64,000 nucleotides of DNA from Dermacentor variabilis. Its lineage: Eukaryota; Arthropoda; Arachnida; Ixodida; Ixodidae. Below are positions 1-8,811 of this stretch, piece after piece. The notes under the pieces were generated by a model. That model had not been told where the DNA came from, ran no database searches, and saw nothing but the letters and a program-made list of their open reading frames with translations. The first letter of the stretch is position 1. Each line of letters begins with the position of its first letter. Where the stretch lies: positions 155,517,105 to 155,581,104 of the forward strand of contig NC_134572.1 in assembly GCF_050947875.1 (NCBI RefSeq), in the 5' to 3' direction. The position numbers and the translations under genes were made by a program.

Positions 1-720
1 GCTGAATTTGCTTCCGAAGCTGCAACCAACGGAAAACACTCGAAATTAGGAACAGGCAGTTCAACCGAGGAGGGTTCCCAACCAATTACGCCGAAGTTCA
101 GCCAGTGGGTATCGACGACCTGCGCGAGGCCATCAGAGCGGTCGCGCGAGAGGAGCTTCAGAGAATGTTCCAAAGATCGCAGCCTCAAGTATCATCCACT
201 GGCGACGTCGTCCCACTGGAGACTCATGAGTCGCTTAGAGTCCCCGAATCGCCGCAGCCTCAATCGGAAGCGAGGATCTAGGCCACCGTCAGCCGCAGCC
301 AGATTCCTTCCGCACGCCCACGCCGGGGCCCCATGGGACCGCGAGTCCGTCATAAGACACTGCCACTGTCGCCGCTGCTACGCAGCCCATCTGCTGTCGG
401 CCATTGAAGCGCACTGAGGAAGACAGACATTTGGCCCACCCCCACCACACGCGTTCGGCTACCATCGCGGAGAAGCCGGCCATGTGTACTGCCGATGCCC
501 ATACCGCAACTTGGGACAGCGACGGTTCGCTGTCGACGCGCTACGTCCACATCTTGAGGAACACGCTTGTGACTTCGCAAACTACCGCGTCACCACTCAG
601 TAGAGTTTTCGACAACCGTCCCGTTCGCAGTCACCAGGCCAATACCTACACCAACCATACGCTGGCCCAGCCCGGAGCCGGTTTGCGAGCCCATATCAAG
701 GAAAATTGTGAGTAGCGACC
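1..720 (+). pseudogene. LTR-1 gag remnant with eroded zinc knuckle
   Basis: Gag is the capsid/nucleocapsid precursor of the element. Around 110-275 the frame reads a helix-rich stretch with REAIRAVAREEL, typical of the region just before the knuckle in arthropod gypsy elements. Around 445-510 a degenerate CCHC knuckle survives as FGYHRGEAGHVYCRCP: the His and final Cys are present but the first two Cys are lost. A basic, Ser/Pro-rich linker follows to about 710. Reading needs several frame changes and crosses stop codons, for example after residue SEAR near 280. Short open stretches on either strand here are chance frames. Confidence 0.7.
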
Positions 721-929
721 GATGGAGGTGCAGTTGCTGTTTGTCGAACTGACAAAGATCCTTCGCCGCCTATAAAGACGCCGAAAAATGTATCTCGACT
801 ATATATGAACGAGACGCCGCCATGCTGACCATCCCTAAAAGCAAAGAATACGCCAAGAGAAAACACCTGACCACGGGACGTTCCAGCCACCCGTCAATAC
901 GACGCAGCCATGACTTCACCCAAGACCTA

Positions 930-1730
930 ACTGCAGCGCAAGACAAAGTACCAACGTCCTCGATGTGTTTCTCGATGGCCGCGCAGTCACCGTGCAAGTG
1001 GCCATAGGGAACGGACTACTCCGCGATGCGTGTAACCCTTCCCACTCAGTTGAAGAAACTTGAGGCTACATGGGAAGGCCATCCAATCCGGACAGCTGGA
1101 GGACACTTGATAACGCCCACTTCAATCTGCAATGCCCGAATTACGAATAATGACCGCGCCTACCTGGCCACTTTCGTTATTCTCCGACAGTGTTTACAAA
1201 ACGAAGTTCTCGGCATAGACTTCCTGAACCAACACGGTGCAGTCCACGACCTAAGTCGAAATCGATAACGCTATCCGAAGTTCAAGCGATACCACTGGAC
1301 AGCTCTCGTAGACACCAAGCCTCGAGTGTCCTCGAAAATCTAGTCAGCATCCTGCGCAACTACAGCACTGTCCTTTCCGTCGTCACCCAAACACCTGCAA
1401 ACGTAGGAGGCGTCATCGAGAGTGCCCAGCGTCCACTGCTCCACCGTGAAATTTGCTTCGCTAGAAGGATCGCTCGACTGCACGGAGAAGAAACCCAAGT
1501 GTTGCTGAGAAACTTCAGCCAGGAGTTTAAGCACATCAACAAGGGCACGACGATTAGATACATCGAGGAAATTATGCAAACCAGCAATGCATTTCTCCTC
1601 CGAGAATTTGCGGCACCTACCCTAAAGACCATGGTTCCTGAATCAGACTTCAACATAAATCGAAGTCTCCCCATGAGTAAGCAGCAACAGCTGAGAAGTA
1701 TTCCCCGATGACACAAAGAGTGCCTTTCGA
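930..1730 (+). pseudogene. LTR-1 aspartic protease and protease-RT spacer remnant
   Basis: The retropepsin would cleave Gag-Pol. Downstream of the expected active site, the frame at about 1060-1260 gives IRTAGGHLITPT and LGIDFLNQHGA; the latter is the conserved distal protease motif of gypsy elements (usually LGMDFLNQHGA). The catalytic Asp-Thr-Gly triplet itself is not intact: the equivalent stretch around 990-1015 is frameshifted and reads Ala-Ile-Gly or a stop. The spacer from 1270 to 1730 keeps NFSQEFKHINKGTTI and SLPMSKQQQLRSI, which lead into the RT domain. Conclusion: inactive protease, confident family, approximate boundaries. Confidence 0.75.
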
Positions 1731-1869
1731 CGTCATCGAGGATTCGACAAACACCATTTGTAAAGCCTCGCATAGTAACTCAAGAGTGTTATCTACCACT
1801 CCGCCAGAGCCTATACCGAGTTTCGGCGGGAGATCGTGAGGCTACAAGGCAACAAGTTGGCGCAATGCT

Positions 1870-3005
1870 GTGCGATCCAGCCTTCCAGCCTTCAAAAACT
1901 CGCCGGCATCTGCTGTACTCTTAGTAAAGAAAACGGACGGGACCGTACATTTTTGTGTCAATTATCATCGATTGAATAAGATTACGAAGAAAGACGTATA
2001 CCCTCTTGCACATATAGACGGCGCGTTGGGTCCGCTTTGCAACGCTAATTACTTATCAATGGATCTAAAGATTGGCTACTGACAAATGGAACTCAACAAG
2101 CGGGAAGGCGAAAAGACTGCCTTCATCACGCAAGAGGGCGTTCTATGAGTTCAAGGTCAGGTCATTCGTACTGTGCTCGTTGCCTACAACGATCCAGGGC
2201 GTGATAGACACGGTGTTACCAGGTTTCAAGTGGCAGACCTGCCTCGTCTACTTGTATGACGTCGTGGTTTTTATTCTTTTTTTGCAAGTTTGCACGAGCA
2301 CTGCAGACGCCTTCAGACAATACTAAAGACAATAAAGTCTTCCGGACTAACTTTCAAAGCGGAAAAGTTTCACTTTGCGTGCGAAAAGCTGCTCTTCCTG
2401 GTACACATCATCAGCAAGTCTGCAGTACGCCCTGACCCGCAGAAGACAGCTGTCAGCGCAAAGTTCCAGCAGCCCAACGAGCAGTGCATGGATTCCTTGG
2501 CATGCGCACAGGCGCTTTTGTAAGGCCTTTTCAGGCATCGCTGCGCCGCTGACACATCTAACTAAATGTGATGTCTTGTTCAAGTGGGAAACGCCGCAGG
2601 CCTATGAATTTCAAGAACTCAAACGACGCATTCAGACGCCACGGGTACTTGCGCACTTCGACAAACACGCCGATACGGAAATCCACACCCACGCCAGCAG
2701 CTGAGGCCTCGGCGCAGTCTTAGTCCAAAGAAAAGATGCACTTGAACGGGTGATAGCTTAAGCTAGTCGATCAAAAAAGAGGAATGTAATTATTCTACAA
2801 CGAAAACGGAATGCCTTGCCATCATCTGGGCTACTGCGAAAATTTTGACCTATATGACAGACCGTTCAAAGTAGCAAGCGACCATCACGCCTTGTGTTGG
2901 CTAGCGACCGAAGGACCCTTCAGGACACCTGGCACGGTGGAGCCTGAAATTGCAAGAATCCGGCATCAGCGTAACGTACAAGACCGGAAGAAAACACTGT
3001 GATGC
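1870..3005 (+). pseudogene. LTR-1 reverse transcriptase and RNase H remnant
   Basis: This stretch would copy the element's RNA and degrade the template. RT fingers/palm are recognisable from VLLVKKTDGTVHFCVNYHRL (about 1918-1977) and LSMDLKIGY (about 2056-2082). The catalytic YLDD box at 2249-2260 reads YLYD, so one of the two metal-binding Asp residues is lost. The connection domain continues through LTHLTKCDVLFKWETPQA (about 2550-2600). The RNase H start EIHTDAS reads EIHTHAS followed by a stop near 2680-2703. [17 protein letters not shown] (about 2858-2908) is the distal RNase H motif. At least four frame changes separate these blocks. Confidence 0.85.
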
Positions 3006-3139
3006 CGAATACAGGTCTCGCGTTCCACAGGACCTGCCGCCCAAAGATGACCAGTATGACGACGCCTTTTTAGCAACAATAAGCACACACGACTTTGCCA
3101 AGCAGCAGCGAGCATAACGCGAGATAAGAAGGCTTGCTG

Positions 3140-4136
3140 AGTACTTGGAAGGCAAGACCGACTTTGTCCGTAGCATATTTAGGCAAGGATTGTCTTCGTT
3201 CTTTTTCGCGAATAGACGTCCTGATGACGAAGAACTTTACCCCATCCCCTGCAAACTGCAGGTCAATTTGACAGCCGGGCGCTTCGGGTTTTGCGGTACA
3301 TTGGCAAGAATCATGAAAAGTACTACTGGCCGCGCATGACCGCGGACATGGTTTGTGACGTCAGCACTTGCCGTAGCTTCCAACGACGCAAGGCACCTCC
3401 AACGACGCCATTTGGGTTACTACAGCCGATCAAGGCACCTTGCCGGCCATTCCAGCTGATTGAGATGGATTTATTGGCACCCATTCTGGTGACAACTTCT
3501 GGAAACACGTGCATCGTCATGGCGACGCGCTACCTCACCCGCTTCGCTGAAACGAAAGTTCTGCCGAAACCTAGTGCAGCAGAAGTAGCGAAATGCTTCG
3601 TTTGAAATATCCTACCGCGACATGGTGCGCAAGAAGTCGTCATCATCGACAGAAGAACCGCGTTTACAGCAGAGCTTACCGGAGCCATCCTGAAATACAC
3701 CCAGACAAGGCACAGGAGGAGAACTGCCTACCACCCGCAGATTAATGGCCCTTCCGAGCAGCTGACCAAGACTCTCGCCGACAAGAAAGCAAAGCACGTC
3801 GACGTTGAACAAAAGACGTGAGATCCTGTCCTGCCGTACGTCATCTTCGCTTACAACACGGCAGTGCAAGAAACAACACATATCATGTTGTTCAAGCTGG
3901 TTTACGGAAGAAATCTGATGACGACTCTCCACGCCACCCCACCGCACGTCGCTGACGATGAGAATCTTGACGTCACCACCTATCTCCAGCACGCTGGAGA
4001 AGCCCCACGCCTCGACCGCCTGCGCATCAAGAACCAGCAGAGGACCGATAGCCGACATTACAATTTATGACGACGCTACGTGGAGAATCAGCCCGGCGAC
4101 CGTGTGCGGGTTCGGAGTCTGATACGCCGATGACGA
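3140..4136 (+). pseudogene. LTR-1 integrase remnant (N-terminal and core)
   Basis: Integrase would insert the cDNA. The H2C2 zinc region is partly kept (YYWPRMTADM then CRSFQRRK, about 3316-3395). Core residues can be followed: Asp in IEMDLLAP (about 3460), Asp in VIIDRRTAF (about 3640), and Glu in NGPSEQLTKTLAD (about 3745). The order and spacing fit the DDE triad, but a stop follows KCFV at 3603 and another follows the third motif. The frame then runs through FKLVYGRNLMTTL to NQQRTDSRHYNL. It breaks off at 4136-4142, where NL-1 is inserted; the continuation lies at 14639. Confidence 0.85.
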
Positions 4137-4142
4137 CTCAGT

Positions 4143-4303
4143 GAGAGAGAGAGAGAGAGAAATTTATTTACGGAAAGGCAGAGAGGTCGGGCTGAGCTAT
4201 TACTTGCTCTGGCCTGCTACTCTACACTCGGGAGAAGGGCTAATGAATGATGATGGTATAAGGAAGTGATGCGTATATACAAATTCATAGAGTTTTGGCA
4301 TCT
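4143..4303 (-). other. NL-1 3' UTR and (TC)n tail
   Basis: Between the ORF2 stop and the LTR-1 junction the - strand reads a 140-bp UTR ending AAATAAATTTCTCTCTCT at 4161-4143. A (TC)n tail on the 3' end is the same design as in NL-2 and the fragments at 25.5-26.0, 36.5 and 52.5 kb. Confidence 0.8.
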
Positions 4304-5730
4304 CTAAAGCCGTGCGTCCAGCCCAAGGGCTTGGAGGAAAGCTATAGCGGCTCTTGTTACCAGGGATGCGCTGTTTGCATTAGGCCAAGGACCAAAAAGA
4401 AGCTCGTCTGATAGCTGTCTCTCATGGATCTTTGCAATCGAAGAGACAAGTTGCTCTCGTACTTGCGCGTACGCGGGACACACACCAAATGCATGTTCAA
4501 GTGTTTCTGGCACCTCACAGAATTCACAGTTTGGGCTAGTATCACTGGCACCTATCTTATGTCTATAACAGTTGGTGAACGCAACACCAAGGCGAATCCG
4601 GTGCAACATGCTCGTGTGGCTTCTTTTAAGCTTGTGAGGCATACGAAATTTCATTTCTTGGTTCCATTTGTGTAATCGCTTGTGTCGTCGATCTCATTGG
4701 GTCCAATGTTCCAAAGTAGAGTTGCGGTTTACGCGACGAAGAATGGCGTTTGTGTCTGTTCGTGAGAACGGAATGCGTACTTCACATATATTATCTAAAG
4801 CAGTTTTCGCTTCAGCGTCTGTCTATTTGTTCCCGATCAGGCCACAGTGTGCAGGTATCCACTGAAAGGTGACCTTGTGGCAATTTCTAGTTGCATGGTC
4901 GAGGCGTTCTGTAATTTCTATAGCCATGGAATAATACAAGCCCCGTCTGAGGACACAGTCAATCGTTTGAAGAGCTGGCTTGAAATCGCAGAATATTGTC
5001 CATGCGCGAGGAGGCTCCTCGGAGAGAAATCAAAGTGTCTCCCGGTTAGCAACAAGTTCTGTGGCAGTTGATGTTTAGCTATGGTCTAGTTTAAACCGCC
5101 GAGCGATGATCATATGTGAAATGACGAAGGCTGCAGTTGAGGCATATGGTGTGACAGACTCATTGGTATACGGGTGTACAGAATCTCCGTACTTTGCGGA
5201 AATGTGCAACAGGGTGAGTTGCCTGAGGCCGATAGATGCAACGGATGACTTTTTAGTAATTCCACGGAACTGCAATGTAACGGCATGTTTAGGCAGAACC
5301 CACGGGGGTATTGTCGGAATGCAGGCGGGAGAAGATCTTGACGGCAAAACACTCTAATGGCGCGATAAAGTCCTTCAAAAGCTGGAACCTGGGTGGGTGG
5401 AAGGGAGTGATCACAGAGGATGGTGCCTCTGTCGGATCAATACGCGAAGGTACATTCGAAGAGACTCGCCGAGCAATTATACCCCAATAGGACAAGCACG
5501 AGCTTCCGCTATTGTTCCATTAGTTGGCGTGCATCATGGGAGGCCTAAACATGTGCGCAATGCTTCAGCTTGAATGCTCTCCAGCGCGCGCACACAGCTA
5601 CGTCCCATGCTTCATAGCGCCAGAATGCTGTACCGCATATATCCTACGAATAGTTCATGGTACAATTAGAGTAATGATGACTCCGAGGGACCCCACCTCG
5701 TTCCCGCAATGACGCGAAGGACGTGAACAA
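4304..5730 (-). pseudogene. NL-1 ORF2 C-terminal part: RNase H and Cys/His domain
   Basis: RNase H would remove the template RNA. Its opening YTDGS reads YTNES at 5171-5157, so the first catalytic Asp is lost. STATELVANRE around 5075-5040 carries the conserved Glu, and QWIPAHCGLIGN at 4867-4829 is the distal His motif. The last 117 codons (4654-4304) are open: LHRIRLGVAFTNCY followed by CEFCEVPETLEHAFGVCPAY, a CxxC...H...C domain seen at the end of many I/Jockey-type ORF2 proteins. The ORF stops at 4304. RNase H is spread over several frames. Confidence 0.85.
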
Positions 5731-6773
5731 AGCTCTTCAGCTTTTCTTCAGTGCGGCAACGTGTCTCGACCAAGATAATCCACAGTCTATGACTATGCCA
5801 AGTAATCTGTGGTGTGTAACAGTAGGTATCGCTACTCTGTTAACGATTATCGGATACCTGGTCATTTGTTTTCGCGTGAATATAATGACGGAACATTTTT
5901 CTGTTGAGAGTTGGAGGCCTTGACGCCGCAGATACTTAGCTGTGATTGTCACTGCAAGTTGTAGCCTAGCATGCACTTGGCGACGGGTGGCTCCAGATGT
6001 CCATATGCATATGTCTTCCACATATGCGCTAATCTTCACCATGCTAGGAAGTTCAGATGCAAGGCCAATCAATGCAACATTGAAAAGAGTAGGACGTAGA
6101 ACTCCCCTTGTGTAACACCTCGATGTATATGGTACTGTCCGGTGCTGCCATTACTTGTCGACATATACACCGTGCGGCCCCTGAGGTAGCTAACAATCCA
6201 TGCATATAGCCGGCCACCGACGTCTAAATCTTCGAGTGCATCAAGGATTGCATAATGTAGTACATTGTCGTATGCACCCTTAATATCCAGAAAAGCAGCT
6301 CCAACTAACCGACGGCGACATCTTTCCTGTTCAACAGTGCAGACAAAGTCGATAACACCGTCAATGGCAGAACGGCCTCTTCTAAATCCGTGAATAAAAT
6401 CTGGAAAGCAATTATTTCTCTCTAGAAACCATTCCAGCCTTGCCACGAACATCCTTTCCATTACTTTGCCGACGCAACCAAATCTTAGATAGAGGCTGTC
6501 TTGGATCTAGGGATCCACAGAATGCTCTCCAACGCTGTCTGTCAAGCTTCTCCAGATGTCGAAGAAGCTGTCGTTGAGCTCGGCCACTGTTCGAAAGATC
6601 TGACGGTGACTTTGTTCTTCTGTATCGCCGTTCCGCGCGGCGACGGATTGCACGAAGGGCTTCATATTGTATGTCGACCGATGATCTGTGCCTCGGTATG
6701 CTGACTTCTCAGGTTTTGTCCCGCAGGGTAGAGGCAATGATGTCCTCTATTTCTTATGGAGATGTGATACTCT
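5731..6773 (-). pseudogene. NL-1 ORF2 middle: endonuclease-RT linker and reverse transcriptase, with internal deletion
   Basis: From 6773 downward the linker reads EIEDIIASTLRDKT, a basic run RAIRRRAERRYRRTK (about 6655-6610) and RQRWRAFCGSLDPRQPLSKI (about 6550-6490). It then jumps directly to GCVGKVMERM at about 6485, so roughly the RT fingers (usually over 100 residues) are deleted. Motif A survives as AAFLDIKGAYDNV (about 6300-6260) and motif B as HRGVTQG (about 6120). The catalytic FADD/YADD box reads YVEDICIW (about 6020), with one Asp replaced by Glu. The frame shifts between 6069 and 6072. LLGIVIDCGLSWSRHV (about 5800-5755) is the usual post-palm motif. Confidence 0.88.
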
Positions 6774-6782
6774 GACAGGCGG
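6774..6782 (+). repeat. NL-2 target-site duplication, left copy
   Basis: GACAGGCGG immediately before the first base of NL-2. It is identical to the copy at 12421-12429. The preceding TCT may also belong to the duplication, but is indistinguishable from the (CT)n tail on the right. Confidence 0.9.
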
Positions 6783-7077
6783 GGACCGATAGGCGGCGTC
6801 GAGGTGTGCAGCAGCACCCGTTTCGAGCTCCGCAATATCCATGTTTTTCGTTGGTTACAGTTCCAGTAACCAACCGAAATTGGGTATCATCAGAACCGTG
6901 AACGTCTACGGAACCCAAGGACACCATCCTCTTGGACCTAGGCCCATTTCCGGCGGCTCCACAATTTCAAGAAGCTACCAGGTACGCTGCGTCGGAGCTA
7001 GCATGCATCAGAGCTAAGGCGCGGCGGCGGCCGCCGCGTCGCGTCGGTGCAGCGTCTGACACAAGACACCGACGCAT
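6783..7077 (+). promoter_or_regulatory. NL-2 5' UTR / presumed internal promoter
   Basis: The 295 bp between the target-site duplication and the ORF1 start must contain the promoter if the element follows the usual non-LTR plan, since transcription has to begin at its first base. It starts GGACCGATAGGCGGC, is GC-rich with a GGCGGCGGCCGCCG cluster near 7022-7038, and has no TATA box at a useful distance. It holds upstream ATGs (for example 6932), so ORF1 translation would need leaky scanning or internal initiation. No specific promoter element could be assigned. Confidence 0.5.
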
Positions 7078-8811
7078 ATGGCGTCTCAAGGGATCGCTTC
7101 TGTTGCGGCGGGCGCCTCAAATGGCGCGCCGTCCCAACCGAAACCCGGTACGGAGGAAGACGGCATGGATTTTTCCGAAGCCTTAACTCCTCGTAAAGAT
7201 GAAACTAATACAACGCTTCTCACGGATGCTGAGGACCTGCGGCGGTTTACGAGAGAACCCGACGAAGATGGATGGCAGACGGTGCTAACGCTCCGCCAAA
7301 AACGGCAACAAGCGAAGGAACGCCTGCAGGCAAAACGGAACGAGCCTTCGCAGAAGGAACAGAACTCGCCCCCCATCCGCCGACGCAAGGTGCGACGGAA
7401 CAAGTTACCACCACTGCCGCGGGATGACTTCAAGATCATTCTCCGCCCGCACCAAGGACTCCCGTTGAAAACTCTAACCAGTCCGATGCTCGCAGAAGCA
7501 GTGATCGCGGCCTGCCACAATAAAATAAAGGGTGAGCATTTTATACTGCGCATAAAACAGGGCTCAAACATCGCAATAGTCTCAACGTCTGAGGAAGAGA
7601 CAGCCAATCTCCTACGCAAGATCACAGCTCTCACAGTCAATGGCAAGACGCACGCGTTCAATGCGTACGCTGCCATAGGAGAAGGCGCCGTCAGAGGTGT
7701 CATTCATGGACTGCCGCCGCACACGCCCGGAGAGACAATCAAGGCAAACCTCCGAGTCCGTACCCAGGGCATCGAGATAATCCAGGCAAGAATGCTAGGG
7801 GACTCGAAAAGCGCAGTCATCACATTCCTCTGCACGGTCCTACCGCGGTTCGTCTACTATTGCGGTGGGGAAATGGCGTGTCATCCATACCGCAACTCGG
7901 TGCAGGTTTGCAAGATTTGTCACAGCGTCGGCCACCGCACGGACGTTTGCCCGCAACCGGACACAAAAGTGTGTGCAATCTGTGGGGCGCTCGAGCCCGA
8001 AGACGGACACGAGTGCTCACCGCGATGTGCCGCTTGCGGGGGGCAGCACCTCACGGGCGACCGAAGCTGCAAAAAACGCCTGAAGCAAACACGACCGCAA
8101 GGCCGACCGAGAAGCGGAGGGCACAAAGCTGCTCAACAACACCGACCCCGGTGGTTTTCAACAGAAGACGAAGAATTGGAGCTCAGTGACTTTCCGGAGC
8201 TCCCTCAACGGCAAGAGGGGACCCCCTCCAAATTCAGACAAGAAGGAACCTCGAGATCCAGATCGAGATCGCGTACCAGGCGGCGGAGTCGTCAGAGATC
8301 TAGGTCAACATCCTTGGCACGCAATGTCAAGCCTCTAGCCCCCAAACAGGAGAGGGCTCCGCAGGCCAAACATCAGACGGCGGCCATCGCGTCACAACAG
8401 GTAAGCTGGGCGCGAATAGTGTCTCCCACTGCCGATCCAGCAACTCAGAGTCCAGCCTATCAAAAAATCTTAGAGGAGAACAGAATTTTAAAGGACAGCC
8501 TTGCAGAAATTCGAAGGGAGCTAGCTGATTTGAAACAAAGGAATGAGCCCCACACGAACAAAGCCAAGCCAGGAGAAACCAAGAACGCGAACCCACAGGT
8601 GACAGGAAAAGACGATAAACTGGATACCATATGCCGACAAATCCAACTTCTTTTCGCAGAGCTGTACAAGCTCAAACGACAGATAGAGGACTCCTCTTCT
8701 CATGCCACGAAAGAGGGACCGAACAAACGTAAATGTGCCAGCCCGGGAGCTCCTGCACGCAGACCTAAGGAGAGAGAGCTGACCGACAGCGAAAGTACTA
8801 TAGATGGCTAA
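7078..8811 (+). CDS. NL-2 ORF1 protein (Gag-like RNA-binding protein with zinc knuckles, RS tract and coiled coil)
   Basis: Expected role: coats the element RNA and carries it to the nucleus. Residues 1-120 are polar and basic. Residues about 120-275 form a globular block (FKIILRPHQGLP, AVRGVIHGLPPHTP, QARMLGDSKSAVITF) of the type that precedes the knuckles in arthropod I-like Gag proteins. Knuckle 1 is CKICHSVGHRTDVC (278-291). Two further Cys/His groups follow: CAIC...GHEC from 299 and CAACGGQHLTGDRSC around 318-332. Residues about 391-415 are an Arg/Ser tract (SRSRSRSRTRRRSRQRSRS). Then come VSWARIVS (about 442) and a coiled coil (about 461-491, EENRILKDSLAEIRRELADL). The start at 7078 is the first ATG in frame; the stop overlaps the ORF2 start. 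Confidence 0.92.
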   Translation: MASQGIASVAAGASNGAPSQPKPGTEEDGMDFSEALTPRKDETNTTLLTDAEDLRRFTREPDEDGWQTVLTLRQKRQQAKERLQAKRNEPSQKEQNSPPIRRRKVRRNKLPPLPRDDFKIILRPHQGLPLKTLTSPMLAEAVIAACHNKIKGEHFILRIKQGSNIAIVSTSEEETANLLRKITALTVNGKTHAFNAYAAIGEGAVRGVIHGLPPHTPGETIKANLRVRTQGIEIIQARMLGDSKSAVITFLCTVLPRFVYYCGGEMACHPYRNSVQVCKICHSVGHRTDVCPQPDTKVCAICGALEPEDGHECSPRCAACGGQHLTGDRSCKKRLKQTRPQGRPRSGGHKAAQQHRPRWFSTEDEELELSDFPELPQRQEGTPSKFRQEGTSRSRSRSRTRRRSRQRSRSTSLARNVKPLAPKQERAPQAKHQTAAIASQQVSWARIVSPTADPATQSPAYQKILEENRILKDSLAEIRRELADLKQRNEPHTNKAKPGETKNANPQVTGKDDKLDTICRQIQLLFAELYKLKRQIEDSSSHATKEGPNKRKCASPGAPARRPKERELTDSESTIDG

